A stretch of DNA of 64,000 nucleotides, from contig NZ_CADIJQ010000004.1 in NCBI RefSeq assembly GCF_902859595.1, positions 248,001 through 312,000 on the forward strand. Reading direction: 5' to 3'. The translations under genes were made by a program, and so were the position numbers. This DNA is from Achromobacter kerstersii. Its GTDB lineage: Bacteria > Pseudomonadota > Gammaproteobacteria > Burkholderiales > Burkholderiaceae_B. Within the stretch, counting starts at the first letter, position 1, and every line of letters begins with the position of its first letter. Below, one piece after another: positions 37,882 to 47,389 of this stretch. The notes below the pieces were generated by a model. That model did not search any database and was not told where the DNA came from. It worked only from the letters and a program-made list of their open reading frames with translations.

Positions 37882-39516
37882 CTAACGCAAATGCGCTTCG
37901 TGCAGGTCCAGCAAACGCGCATGCTCGCGCGCCAGTGAATCGGAAATACGGTGGGTGCGCGCCAGGTGGAAGACGGCATCGCGCGAGGCCGCTATCGCCT
38001 CCAGCCGCAACTGCCGTTCAATGGCGGCTTGTTTGGCGACCTGTTCGGCGGAGGTGCCGTCCGGCGCCTCGCCCGCCTGGCGGCGCAAGGTGGCGGTCAG
38101 GCTGTCGGCCACTTCCAGATACAGGGCGGCCTCGTCGGGATGTTCCGCAACCCGGCGCTTGGCGCCCGCGGCCACGCTGTCCAGCGCGGCCTGCAACATG
38201 GCTTCCTGCGCCAAAGACGCTTCGCGTTGCACGCGGCTGTTGGCGGGAAAGTGCAGGCCGCGCATCAGGCTGGGCAAGGTCAGGCTGGCCAGCAGCAATG
38301 AAAACACAATGACCATGGCCGCCAGCGACACCGCCAGATCGCGTGCGGGAAACGGCGCGCCGCTATCCAGCGCGAACGGCAGCGTCATGACGCCCGCCAG
38401 CGTAACCGCGCCACGAACGCCCGCCACGGACACCGCAAGAATCACCCGAATGCCCACCTCGGGCGGTTCCGTCCCGCGCCGCCGCGCCGCCATCGCGCTG
38501 AGCTTGAGCGACACCGTCACCCACAGCAAGCGGAACAGGATCAGGCCCAGGCACACCGCCAGCCCGTACACCGGCAACCAGTACAGGGACAGGCCGCCCG
38601 CCTCGCCCGCGGCACGCGACAATCCGGCCAGAATGGTCGGGAACTGTTCGCCCAGCAGCACGAAAATCATGCCGTTCAGCGTGAACTGCACCATGTCCCA
38701 AACGGCGCGGCGTTCCATGCGCGTGGCGGCAAGCGCCCGGCCGGACAGCTCGGAATAGCTCATCATGACCCCGGCCGCCACGGCCGCCAAGATGCCGGAA
38801 GCGTTGGCGTGTTCGGCCACGAAATACACGAAGAACGGCGTCAGCAGGCTCAGCAACACTTCCGAGCCCGGCTCCTCGCCCAGCCGCTTGGTGATGAACC
38901 TGCGCACCTGCATGATCAGCCACGTCAGCCCCGCGCCAATCGACAGGCCCGCGATGGACACCCAGAGAAACGACAGCGCCGCTTCCGACAGCGAAAACGT
39001 GCCGGTGGCGGCTGCCGCCACGGCGAAGCGGAACGCAACCAGGCCGCTTGCATCGTTGAACAGCGCCTCGCCTTCCAGAATCGCCATCATGCGGCGGGGA
39101 ATGTGGACGCGGCGCGAGATCGCCTCGACCGCCACGGGGTCCGTGGGCGACACAATGGCGGCAATGGCGAATGCAACCGGCAGCGGCACGTCGGGAATCA
39201 TCCAGTGGATCAGGTAACCCACGCCAATCACCGTCAGAAATACCAGGCCGAACGCCAGCTGCAAGATCGAGGACGATTCGCGAATCACCGCCAGCTTCGA
39301 CACCCGCCAGCCATCCAGGAACAGCAAGGGCGGCAGGAACAGCAGGAAGAAGATATCGGGTTCGATCAGAACGCCGCGCTGAAACACGGCGGCGATCAGA
39401 AAGCCCAGCGCGATCTGCACAAACGGCAAGGGAATGGCAAGGGGAATCAGCCGGACGATCACGCCGCTGAGCAAAACGGCGACCAGCATCGCCACCACTA
39501 CCGTGAAAGTCCCCAA
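37882..39516 (-). CDS. Na+/H+ antiporter, CPA1 family
   Basis: A 544-residue transporter with about twelve membrane segments over residues 1-410. Family motifs are present: LFLPPLLFLDGWR, IVSPTDPVAVEAI (the unwound-helix DP), and LEGEALFNDASGLVAF (the ND ion-binding pair), plus a conserved GVRGAVTLA segment. The last 130 residues are a cytoplasmic tail. The start is TTG 39516, supported by AGGGG at seven bases. Role: exchange of Na+ or K+ for protons at the inner membrane. Confidence 0.92.
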   Translation of the reverse strand: MGTFTVVVAMLVAVLLSGVIVRLIPLAIPLPFVQIALGFLIAAVFQRGVLIEPDIFFLLFLPPLLFLDGWRVSKLAVIRESSSILQLAFGLVFLTVIGVGYLIHWMIPDVPLPVAFAIAAIVSPTDPVAVEAISRRVHIPRRMMAILEGEALFNDASGLVAFRFAVAAAATGTFSLSEAALSFLWVSIAGLSIGAGLTWLIMQVRRFITKRLGEEPGSEVLLSLLTPFFVYFVAEHANASGILAAVAAGVMMSYSELSGRALAATRMERRAVWDMVQFTLNGMIFVLLGEQFPTILAGLSRAAGEAGGLSLYWLPVYGLAVCLGLILFRLLWVTVSLKLSAMAARRRGTEPPEVGIRVILAVSVAGVRGAVTLAGVMTLPFALDSGAPFPARDLAVSLAAMVIVFSLLLASLTLPSLMRGLHFPANSRVQREASLAQEAMLQAALDSVAAGAKRRVAEHPDEAALYLEVADSLTATLRRQAGEAPDGTSAEQVAKQAAIERQLRLEAIAASRDAVFHLARTHRISDSLAREHARLLDLHEAHLR

Positions 39517-39637
39517 CGATCACCCCTGTAAGCCCAACATCGGATAAATCCTACGTTGCGACCTTACCCTCGCGCCAGAGGACGCGCAATCCCAATTGTT
39601 GAAATGCAACATCAAGATCAGAACGGGCGCCGATCCC

Positions 39638-40288
39638 TCACGCCGCCAGCCCGCTTCTCAGCCCGTAACGCACCAGATCCATATCGCTGTGTACGTCCAG
39701 CTTGCGCATGGCCGCCCGCTTTTGCGCGCTGACCGTCTGCTTGCTGCGATGGAATTTCTGGGCGATCTCTCCAAGCGAGAAGCCCGACAGGAACAGGCGC
39801 ACCACTTCAACTTCACACCGGGTCAGCGGGTCTTCATGCTCAGCGGCGGTATCCGATTCCAGCGCCGCCTGGATGCGCGGCGACCGGTACGGCTCGCCAC
39901 ACCATGCGGCGTACAAGGCCCGGCGCAAATGCTCGGGCATGTCACCCTTGCTGACGATGGCGCGCACCCCCAGCGCTTCCAGCGCCTGCAACACGATGCG
40001 ATTATCAAGCGACGTCAGCACCACCAGTTTTAGGCGGGGATAGCGCTCCTGTATCCGCGCGAACATGCTCAGACCATCACCAAAATCCGCCCCCGACATG
40101 ACGTAGTCGCTGACAAGCACGTCACAGTGGTGCGTGTCCAGAATGTCGAACAGCTCGGTGGAATTGAAGGCGCAGGCGACAACCTGGGCAATATCGGCCA
40201 CGGATATCTCGATTTGCACGCCCTTGACGCAAATGGGGTGCCCGTCGGCCAAGACAACGCGAATGACGTCTCGCACGGCGTCCCTCAC
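39638..40288 (-). CDS. BvgA-like response regulator with altered acidic pocket
   Basis: A 216-residue NarL/LuxR-type regulator related to those at 28172 and 30650 (shared CDVLVSDY, FGDG insertion and RSKQTVSAQK recognition helix). The acidic pair is broken: LADGHP has Gly16 where the others have Asp, and the Pro after the phospho-Asp61 is Ser (SDYVMSG). Mg2+ binding and phosphorylation may be weakened. GTG 40288 overlaps the stop of a 41-codon gene (GTGA), which supports this start. It lies downstream of the fimbrial/KAS genes on the same strand. Confidence 0.88.
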   Translation of the reverse strand: MRDAVRDVIRVVLADGHPICVKGVQIEISVADIAQVVACAFNSTELFDILDTHHCDVLVSDYVMSGADFGDGLSMFARIQERYPRLKLVVLTSLDNRIVLQALEALGVRAIVSKGDMPEHLRRALYAAWCGEPYRSPRIQAALESDTAAEHEDPLTRCEVEVVRLFLSGFSLGEIAQKFHRSKQTVSAQKRAAMRKLDVHSDMDLVRYGLRSGLAA

Positions 40289-40410
40289 CTTAAACCGTTG
40301 AAGAAGCCACGCATGCCGCCGCGCGCAATGCCCGGCTTGCGCGCAAGGGCAACGCGATGACGACGGCGAAGGTCGTGCTTGACGAACGGAATACGCAGGA
40401 GGTGTCTCAT
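40285..40410 (-). CDS. 41-residue basic small protein
   Basis: An open frame of 41 codons from ATG 40410, preceded by a good ribosome-binding site (AAAGGA, five to six bases upstream). The product has eleven Arg residues and is strongly basic (MRHLLRIPFVKHDLRRRH at its N-terminus). Its TGA overlaps the GTG start of the response regulator by four bases, a typical coupled pair. It may be a regulatory peptide, or a leader that sets translation of the regulator. No family recognised. Confidence 0.55.
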   Translation of the reverse strand: MRHLLRIPFVKHDLRRRHRVALARKPGIARGGMRGFFNGLR

Positions 40411-40564
40411 CTGTGTCCTTTATGTTTTGGCTAAGGATTGACAGTGAGGCTATCCAGGTTCAGACGGCGAGGCAATCGGACTCGACCGAAGACGCCCGCC
40501 TGACGCATGGGACTGATCAAAACCCCATGCTTATCCCGCGATGCGGGCGCGGTTTCCCATGCAA

Positions 40565-40579
40565 CTGCCGCCCCGGCAG
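40565..40579 (-). terminator. Hairpin after the ketoacyl synthase gene
   Basis: CTGCCG (40565-40570) and CGGCAG (40574-40579) form a 6-bp stem with a three-base loop, five bases beyond the synthase stop codon. There is no U-run, so termination would be partial at best. A second small stem CCCGC/GCGGG lies about 20 bases further. Confidence 0.35.
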
Positions 40580-40584
40580 GCGCA

Positions 40585-41805
40585 TCAGCTTGCTTTTTTG
40601 AAGGCCAGGACGGCGTTGTTGCCACCCATGCCGAACGAGTTGCTCAGCGCCGCCTGAAGCCCCGGCAGCGGCCGCGCCGCGCCTGGCACATAGTCCAGAT
40701 CGCACTGTTCATCGCCGGGTTCGAAGAACAAGGTCGGCGGCACCTGGGCCTGGCGCAACGACATCGCGGTGACGGCGGCCTCGATGGCGCCCGCCGCGCC
40801 GATCGTGTGCCCCAGCGCCCCCTTGATGCTGCTGACCGGAACCAACCCGGCGCGCTCACCAAAGACGCGCTTGATGGCCGAGGTTTCGATGCGGTCGCCC
40901 ACGTAGGTGCCCGTGCCGTGCGCGTTGATGTACCCGATGTCCTCGGGCGTCAGGCCGGCGTCTGACAAGCACCGCGACATGGCCAGGGCCTGCCCTTCGT
41001 CGTCGGGCCGCAGCGGATGCGTGCCGTCGTTGCTGACGCCGTAGCCCACCAGTTCGGCGATCACCACCGCGTTGCGCGCGCGCGCATGCGCTTCCGATTC
41101 CAGCACCAGCATGGCCGCGCCTTCGGCGAGCACGAAGCCCGAGCGGCGCGCGCTGAACGGGCGGCAGCCCCCGACGCTGCCGTCTTCAGACAGCTCCGCG
41201 CTCAGCACATGCAGCTGCTTCCAGGCCGTGACGATGGTTTCCGTCAACATGGACTCGGTTCCGCCCGCGATGGCCACGTCCAGATAACCGTCGCGGATGC
41301 GGCGAAAAGCTTCCCCGATGGCCACGGCCCCGGCGGAACAGGCGGTGGCGTAGGTCTGCGCCTCGGTCGTGGTCTTGAGCGTCTGCGCGATTTGCGCGGT
41401 GGCGGCATTGGGCATCACCGACGGCACCACCAGGAACGTGCGCCGGGGCGCCAGGCCGTGATGGATCTCGATGGCTTCCGACAAGGACGACACGCCGCCG
41501 ATCCCCGTTCCCACAAACACGCCGCATTGCTTTTTCTGTTCGGCGCTGAGCGCGGCGGCGGCCAGCGCCTGATCGGCGGCGTACTGCGCCACCAGCGCCA
41601 CGCGGTCCATCGACCGCAACTGGCTGGGCGAGGCATCCACGTCCAGCGGTTCGCGGATGAAGCCGACCTGCTTGTCGATGGCGGCGTCGGGATGCTTACC
41701 CACGCCGCATTTTCCCGCCATCAGCGCGTCGAACGTTTTATCCGCCGTGTCGCCCAGCGGCGTGGCCATGCCAACCGCCGTGATGAAGACTCTTCTACGT
41801 TGCAT
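40585..41805 (-). CDS. Beta-ketoacyl-ACP synthase (FabF-like)
   Basis: A 406-residue thiolase-fold condensing enzyme from ATG 41805. The catalytic triad is intact: Cys156 (ATACSAGA), His296 (NAHGTGT) and His333 (GALGHT), as in KAS II/FabF. It elongates acyl chains on an acyl carrier protein by decarboxylative condensation. The start lies 11 bases inside the preceding carrier-protein gene, so the two are coupled. No other fatty-acid gene is adjacent, which argues against housekeeping FabF and for a dedicated acyl product. Confidence 0.92.
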   Translation of the reverse strand: MQRRRVFITAVGMATPLGDTADKTFDALMAGKCGVGKHPDAAIDKQVGFIREPLDVDASPSQLRSMDRVALVAQYAADQALAAAALSAEQKKQCGVFVGTGIGGVSSLSEAIEIHHGLAPRRTFLVVPSVMPNAATAQIAQTLKTTTEAQTYATACSAGAVAIGEAFRRIRDGYLDVAIAGGTESMLTETIVTAWKQLHVLSAELSEDGSVGGCRPFSARRSGFVLAEGAAMLVLESEAHARARNAVVIAELVGYGVSNDGTHPLRPDDEGQALAMSRCLSDAGLTPEDIGYINAHGTGTYVGDRIETSAIKRVFGERAGLVPVSSIKGALGHTIGAAGAIEAAVTAMSLRQAQVPPTLFFEPGDEQCDLDYVPGAARPLPGLQAALSNSFGMGGNNAVLAFKKAS

Positions 41806-42223
41806 CTTTATCAGCCTTTTCAGGGGGTTGCGGCGTGGGCGCGTCGGTCGCGGCCAAGGCCGCCAGCCGTGCCGCTTCCTTTGCCGCCACTTTTTCCTCG
41901 GCAACCCGAACGACGACCGTGCGCATGTAGGCCATCAACCCGTCCAGGTCTTGCGGAAACGCGTTCGTGATTTCCTGCGGCTTGTATGCCCCGTCGGTCG
42001 GCAGCATGTCGTCCGTAGTGATGTGAAATTCCGTTTCGATTTCCAGCAGGATCTCAAGCACCATGATCGAATCAAAATCGCTCATCACGGTTGCGAAGGA
42101 TTTTCCTTCCAGCAACGCGTCACGGTCGCACCGGCCGATGGAAGAAACAATGGTCGCCAGTTTCTCCCGGAATTCGGGGTCTTCGGGCAAGGGGGGGATA
42201 TCAGATTCGAACTTGGCTCGCAT
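41795..42223 (-). CDS. Acyl carrier protein-like protein
   Basis: A 142-residue carrier protein, longer than a standard ACP (about 78). The phosphopantetheine site is DSIMVLEILLEIE with Ser52, in a four-helix context (about residues 20-100). A charged Ala/Glu/Lys tail of about 35 residues follows. It is 56 bases downstream of the fimbrial adhesin gene and overlaps the ketoacyl synthase gene, suggesting one transcript with the fimbrial operon. Confidence 0.82.
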   Translation of the reverse strand: MRAKFESDIPPLPEDPEFREKLATIVSSIGRCDRDALLEGKSFATVMSDFDSIMVLEILLEIETEFHITTDDMLPTDGAYKPQEITNAFPQDLDGLMAYMRTVVVRVAEEKVAAKEAARLAALAATDAPTPQPPEKADKDAT

Positions 42224-42279
42224 TAACGCACCATGAAAGATGGGGTTGATCTTCTGCCCAAAGCGCCCGGGCGGCGGCG

Positions 42280-43467
42280 TTAACTATAGGTAAAAGTGAT
42301 GGTCGCCGTCGACAACACCGACCCCGCCGTGACCGTGCCCCCTGTGCGCAGATAAGACGCGCCCAGTTTGTACGACCACGTGGAATTTGGCGTTGAGCTG
42401 ATGAGCGTACCGCGATTGGGCAAGGTGCTGTTGAACGCCGCCCGTTCAAAGTTGTTCAAACCCGGGTTCCACAGCCACAACCTGACGCCCACGCCCTGCG
42501 CGCCGTTTTGGGCCTGGTTCGAGACCGTGTCGGGCGAGCCATTGGCCGCATAGTTCGTCGTCAACTTGACCGTGGGCGACGCCTGACTGCTCATGCCGCA
42601 ATCCACCTGCAATTCGCTGGTATACAAGGCGTTTTCGCCCGCTCCGCTATTCATGGCAGTGGCGGTAACGTTACCCAGCGCGATCGTCTGGCTTTGCGGA
42701 TTCTTGATCTGGCAGGTCGGCGCGGTGACGGTGATATTGCCGCTCATGCCCACGCGATACAAGCCCGCCGGCGCTGAGCCGGCAGACACCGAGGCCTGGC
42801 CAAAGATGTTGCTTCCAACAATGACGCCCGGCTTGATCGTGGCGCCCGTCGCCACGAAATCGATACGCGTGCGGTAGGTGCCGCGTGCGCTTGACGACAT
42901 CGGGAACACCAACGCGCCCGTCGCATAGGTATTGTCAAAAGTCTGCGGCGCGGCCAACTCCTCGCCATTGCCGATGTAGTAATAGACGCGATATCCGATA
43001 CCTTGCAAGCCAGTCGCATAGCTTCTGGAATAGGAATCGTAGCTGCCGTTGCCCCGGAAATATTCCTGGGTGCCGGGCGGGCAGTTGTACAACGGCGCCG
43101 CATAGCCTTGCGACGCGCCTTCATACTGAGGCAGCACGCGCTCCACCGTCGAAAACAGCACGCTGCCGGTCGTACCCGGCGCGGGCATGGGTTGGACGGT
43201 GCGTGTCGGGCTGAGGGAATACACGTTGGCCGTCGAGGAGTACGCGTAATACTGATTGCCCTTGCTTGTCGTGCCCCCGCTGTTCACGGTGCACGACACG
43301 GCGCGCGTGTCCAGCGGACCCGCGTAGGCGGTCCCGGTGATGCCGCCCAGACAAGCCACCAGGGCGAAGGTGGCCGCTACGGCGGGCAACGCTCGGGCGG
43401 GCAACACAGGCCTCCGCACGCCGCCCCGACTTTTCACGATAGTGCGCGACAGTCCGATCATGCGCAT
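42280..43467 (-). CDS. Fimbrial tip adhesin (two-domain pilin-like)
   Basis: A 395-residue secreted protein (signal peptide to about residue 49, TAYAG). The N-terminal half (about 50-230) contains paired cysteines and aromatic-rich receptor-domain-like sequence; the C-terminal half (about 240-395) is a pilin domain with the usual disulphide pair and the alternating terminal strand STATITFTYS that donates to the chaperone and next subunit. Tip adhesins of chaperone-usher pili have this two-domain form. The receptor is unknown. It overlaps the usher gene by ten bases. Confidence 0.88.
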   Translation of the reverse strand: MRMIGLSRTIVKSRGGVRRPVLPARALPAVAATFALVACLGGITGTAYAGPLDTRAVSCTVNSGGTTSKGNQYYAYSSTANVYSLSPTRTVQPMPAPGTTGSVLFSTVERVLPQYEGASQGYAAPLYNCPPGTQEYFRGNGSYDSYSRSYATGLQGIGYRVYYYIGNGEELAAPQTFDNTYATGALVFPMSSSARGTYRTRIDFVATGATIKPGVIVGSNIFGQASVSAGSAPAGLYRVGMSGNITVTAPTCQIKNPQSQTIALGNVTATAMNSGAGENALYTSELQVDCGMSSQASPTVKLTTNYAANGSPDTVSNQAQNGAQGVGVRLWLWNPGLNNFERAAFNSTLPNRGTLISSTPNSTWSYKLGASYLRTGGTVTAGSVLSTATITFTYS

Positions 43468-46001
43468 GTCAGTTCCTTTTTCACTTCGTCGGTCTTCAGT
43501 TCTTCGCCCGACACATCAATGTCAAACGCGCACTGCCGTTCCTGGTTGGCGCCCCATTTCACGATGAAGCGGTTCGCACCTTGCAGGCCGGTCAGCCACG
43601 CACGCCCCACCGGTCCGACCACTCCGCGCTGCTCGCCGTCAACGTTGTAGATCGCCGCGCCGAACGGCACTTCCGCCCCGTCCGCGCCGCGCAACGTCGC
43701 CAGCAGCGTACGCCCCAGTTCCGTATTGAAATGCGCCACGACGATGGCCCCACGTGTCGGCACCACGGTCTGCACGTTCTCTTGAATCGTCGCCGTCATA
43801 TCGTCATGGTTCGGTGTCAGCGAAATACGGTTTTCACGGTACGGGCTGGCGTAGGGAATCAAGGCACGGCCCGAGCCGTCGGTGCGCACGCCCGGATAGG
43901 AGTCCACTTGCACCCCGGCCGCGCCCGGCACGTCCACCACCACGGCGGTTTCGCCCAACGATTGGCCCAGCAGCACCCCCTTGCGGTCCACCACCAAGGC
44001 GCCGCTGAAATCGACGTTGGTGCTGGAGTTGTTGCGCGAATACGCATGGCTCAGGTTGGCCTGGCCGATGGACGAGGCATAACCCAGCGACCCATAGGCA
44101 TGGCCGCCGCTATCGGTGCCGCCGCTCGTCACGCCCGTTTGCAAGGCATAGGTGGCCGCGTAATCGTCCGTCAATGCGCCGTTCAGGTTGACGTCGTGGC
44201 TGGTGCCCTGGCCCGAGCTGTGGTTCATGGCATAGCTGCCCGTGTTCGTGCCGCCCAGCGGCAGGCTCAGCGTCAACATGATGGTGGTCTGGCTGTCCTG
44301 CCAGGGGCTTTTGTTCCTGCCCAGGTTCAGCGAATAGCCGACTCGGCCGATCGCGCTTGAGAACCCCATCTGCATGTACTCGGCCTTGCGCGGCGCATTC
44401 CGATAGCCGATGCCGTAGTAGTTGAACGACAAAGAGCCCACATTGCCCAGGCGTTGCGACAACGACAACTGATACTCGTGCTGGCGCTGATAGCCCTGGA
44501 ACAGGTCGCCTTCCGTGCGGTCGCGCACGGCGTCTTCCAGGCTGCGATAGCCGGTTGAGTTATAGCGGTAACCCGCCAGCGTGAAGTCCGTGCCGCTGCC
44601 CGGGAACGACTTCGCATATTGGATGCGCGCCGCCGTGCCGACCAGCGTCTTGCCGTCGCGCTGACGCGAACGCGAATTGGTGGTGTCCACCGACACCGCG
44701 CCCAGGGATTGCATGTTCAGGGCCAGGCCAATCGCGCCCGCGTGATAGCCGTCAGCCGCGCTGGTCCAGCCGCCATAGGCTGTCAAGCCGAAGGGCAAGC
44801 CATAGGCCAGCGTGGCCTGGCCCAGCATCGGCTTGTCGTTGCCATAGGTGGGCCGGTACTGGCCCACCGCAAAGTTGTAGTTCCAGATGCCTTCGCGCAT
44901 CATCGCGGGCAAGGCCGAGAACGGCTGGAAGAACCGCGTCGTGCGGCCGCCCAGTTCCTCGATTTCCACTTCAAGGTCGCCCGCGCCCGGTGTCGAATAC
45001 AGGTCGTCAATCACAAACGGACCGGCCGCCACGAACGTGGAATAGATCACATGCCCGTTCTGGCGCACCGTCACCTTGGCGTTGCTGGGCGCCACGCCGC
45101 GCACGATGGGCGCGTAGCCGCGCATGCTGTCTGGCAGCATGCCTTCATCAGAGCGCAACTGCACGCCGCGAAAGCGCGTCGACGTGAAGACGTTGCCCGA
45201 GGTCGAGCTGTCGCCTAAGCGCAGCCAGCCGCGCCAGGCGGCCACATCGCGCTCGGCATAGAAGTCGCTCCAGTCCCACTTGGAACTGCCATCGTTGTCA
45301 TAGAACGTGCCGTTGGCGCGCAGGCGCCAGGCGTCCAGGTTGAAGCCGTTGCGCAGGCTCAGAAAGCTGGAGTGGCCGCTGGAACTGCTTCGGCCGCCCG
45401 AGCTGCGCATGTCGTTGTACGACAAACGGTAGGACGACCAGAACGCGGTCTCGCCCACATCCCACAAGTCAGGGGACACCACGCCACGCGCCTGGCGCAC
45501 CAGCGCGGCTTGCGGAATCGACAGCGTCAGCACGTTCTTGTCGGCGTCAAACGCCGCCGAGGACGACGCAATGAACTCCAGCGTCTTGGTGCATTGCACG
45601 TCCTTGTCTTGCGCCAACTTCGGGAACGCCAGCATGTTCACGCCGATGTCTTCCAGGAACGGCACGGGCAGACACGGTTGCGCGTCTTCCTTGTCGTCAA
45701 CCTGCACGAAATCCACATCTCTCACGCCCAGGAACTGGCCGTTCAGGCGCACCGACACCGACTTCAATCCCGGCAGCACGCGGTTCGAAAACGCGAACAC
45801 CGACAGGTCAACGCTGGGCTGACTGCTGCCGCGATGCAAAAAGCTATTGTCGAACGCCGCAGGCGCCTGGGTTTGCTCCTGGGTTTGCTCCTGCGCTGCG
45901 GCCGAAACCGGCGACGGCGCCAGTTCGGCGGACCAGATGAGCTGAGTACTCGCAAGGCCCAGGATGGCCCCCATGCCCAGTGCAACGGGACGGCATGGCA
46001 T
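43458..46001 (-). CDS. Outer-membrane fimbrial usher (FimD/PapC family)
   Basis: An 847-residue usher, normal for the family. Signal peptide, N-terminal chaperone-binding domain (FDNSFLH, VFAFSNRVLPG), 24-strand pore region with plug (about 240-340; YAPIVRGVAPSNAKVTVRQNG), and two C-terminal domains ending with a Cys-containing segment. It assembles pilin subunits delivered by the chaperone and threads the fibre out. ATG 46001 has AGG at four bases; it lies 11 bases after the chaperone stop. Confidence 0.95.
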   Translation of the reverse strand: MPCRPVALGMGAILGLASTQLIWSAELAPSPVSAAAQEQTQEQTQAPAAFDNSFLHRGSSQPSVDLSVFAFSNRVLPGLKSVSVRLNGQFLGVRDVDFVQVDDKEDAQPCLPVPFLEDIGVNMLAFPKLAQDKDVQCTKTLEFIASSSAAFDADKNVLTLSIPQAALVRQARGVVSPDLWDVGETAFWSSYRLSYNDMRSSGGRSSSSGHSSFLSLRNGFNLDAWRLRANGTFYDNDGSSKWDWSDFYAERDVAAWRGWLRLGDSSTSGNVFTSTRFRGVQLRSDEGMLPDSMRGYAPIVRGVAPSNAKVTVRQNGHVIYSTFVAAGPFVIDDLYSTPGAGDLEVEIEELGGRTTRFFQPFSALPAMMREGIWNYNFAVGQYRPTYGNDKPMLGQATLAYGLPFGLTAYGGWTSAADGYHAGAIGLALNMQSLGAVSVDTTNSRSRQRDGKTLVGTAARIQYAKSFPGSGTDFTLAGYRYNSTGYRSLEDAVRDRTEGDLFQGYQRQHEYQLSLSQRLGNVGSLSFNYYGIGYRNAPRKAEYMQMGFSSAIGRVGYSLNLGRNKSPWQDSQTTIMLTLSLPLGGTNTGSYAMNHSSGQGTSHDVNLNGALTDDYAATYALQTGVTSGGTDSGGHAYGSLGYASSIGQANLSHAYSRNNSSTNVDFSGALVVDRKGVLLGQSLGETAVVVDVPGAAGVQVDSYPGVRTDGSGRALIPYASPYRENRISLTPNHDDMTATIQENVQTVVPTRGAIVVAHFNTELGRTLLATLRGADGAEVPFGAAIYNVDGEQRGVVGPVGRAWLTGLQGANRFIVKWGANQERQCAFDIDVSGEELKTDEVKKELTCA

Positions 46002-46012
46002 ACGCCTAGGTA

Positions 46013-46765
46013 TCACTTCTGGCCTCCGACCGTTGCTTGCACGGCCTCTGCGCCGCGCTCGCCTGCGGAGACCGTCGGCCACGCTTCGATGACGCCGTAA
46101 TCATTGACGACCTGCGGCGTCACGGACACGGCGCCTGCCGGGCACTTGCCCAGCGGGATGTAGGTGGTTGCCAGCGGCTTGGCGACGACGGTCTTGCCCA
46201 GGCCTTCCGGCTCGCCGGGCACATCGACGCGAGCAAAGTTGATGTTGTAGGCCGACGTGTTGTCAACCGCCAGGCGGCAGCTCTTGCCGTCGCGCGCGAT
46301 CGACCACTTCGATTGCTCGGCGCCGCGCGGCATCTTGTCGATGGCGGCGGGGCGGTAGAAAAGTTTGATGCGCGTGCGCGTCGCCAGCGTCAGGCTGTTG
46401 TCCTTCGACTCGCTCTTTTGCGGAATCTCCAGCACATTGATCCAGTAATACGACTCGCGGTCCTTGGGCATATCGTCGCCCACGCGCGTGATGTTCAGGC
46501 TGCGCTCGGAAGACCCGTCAAAGCGGCTCAGCGGCGGCGTGATGAAAAACGGCGTTTCCATCTCTTCTTTTTCGCCATCGATCCAGGCCTGCACCACGAA
46601 CGGCGTGGCCGTCAGATTCTTGGCGAAGACCGCAACGTTGCGGTCTTTCTCGTTCATGATCGCGCGAGTGCTGGACAACTGAATGGCTGCGTGAGCGGCG
46701 CTGCCGGCAAGCACGCAGGAAGCGGCGACGCACGCGGGAAGGAGGCGTTTGAAGAGTAGAGTCAT
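46013..46765 (-). CDS. Periplasmic pilus chaperone (FimC/PapD family)
   Basis: A 250-residue protein from ATG 46765: signal peptide (residues 1-27, AAHAA), then two Ig-like domains. Family marks: STRAIMNEKDRNVAVFAKN, YYWINVLEIPQK (the F1-G1 donor strand region) and TRTRIKLFYRP (the basic residue that anchors subunit C-termini). It folds and caps pilins before handing them to the usher. Confidence 0.95.
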   Translation of the reverse strand: MTLLFKRLLPACVAASCVLAGSAAHAAIQLSSTRAIMNEKDRNVAVFAKNLTATPFVVQAWIDGEKEEMETPFFITPPLSRFDGSSERSLNITRVGDDMPKDRESYYWINVLEIPQKSESKDNSLTLATRTRIKLFYRPAAIDKMPRGAEQSKWSIARDGKSCRLAVDNTSAYNINFARVDVPGEPEGLGKTVVAKPLATTYIPLGKCPAGAVSVTPQVVNDYGVIEAWPTVSAGERGAEAVQATVGGQK

Positions 46766-46858
46766 GGCTATGTCCGGCAGGTTCAAGCGCTGCGGCGCGC
46801 AAACGATTAGTGCAGGGGAAAGCGTCATCCCGAACGGCGCCGGGATGACGAAGAAAAA

Positions 46859-47389
46859 TCAGGAGTAAGTGAGCGTCACCGTGGCGGAAGCATTGGCGGT
46901 GCCGGGCTTCGCAGTCGTGCCGTACTTGTAGTAGTACGCGGTGAATTGGTAGGTGCTCTTGCCCGACGAAATGTTGAAGTTGTGGGTCGAGGCTTCGTTG
47001 AAATTGACCATTGCCGCGCCGTGGGTGGTGTCGGTTGCGAACATCCTCACGCCAAAGCCCGACGCCGCGCCCGTACCCGAGGCCAGCGCCAGCGTAGAGG
47101 CATCGTTGATGGTGGTGCCCTTGAACTTCAGCGACGCCGCGTTCAAGGTGCTGAGCAGGCAGCCGCCTAGCGTGACGTTGAAATTCTTCTGGTAGGCCGC
47201 CGAGGGCACGGCGTTGCTCGCGAACTCGCTGATGGGCACGTCGCCCATGGCCACCGAGCCGACGGACAAGGTGCAGGCGGTGTTGGTGATTCTGCCCGTG
47301 ACGGACACCGTCGCCTGCTGGGCTTGAGCCGCGCCTGCCATCAGGCACAGCGCCGCCGCGACCAAGGAGTATTTAAGGTTGCATTTCAT
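46859..47389 (-). CDS. Fimbrial subunit (type 1 pilin family)
   Basis: A 176-residue pilin from ATG 47389: signal peptide (residues 1-23, AQAQ), a disulphide Cys pair (ITNTACTLSV and LGGCLLSTL) and the terminal strand ATVTLTYS. It resembles the orphan pilin at 50457 closely (shared DVPISEF/DVPLSEF and NTACTL-like segments). Probably a minor or adaptor subunit, second in the operon after the major pilin. Confidence 0.92.
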   Translation of the reverse strand: MKCNLKYSLVAAALCLMAGAAQAQQATVSVTGRITNTACTLSVGSVAMGDVPISEFASNAVPSAAYQKNFNVTLGGCLLSTLNAASLKFKGTTINDASTLALASGTGAASGFGVRMFATDTTHGAAMVNFNEASTHNFNISSGKSTYQFTAYYYKYGTTAKPGTANASATVTLTYS

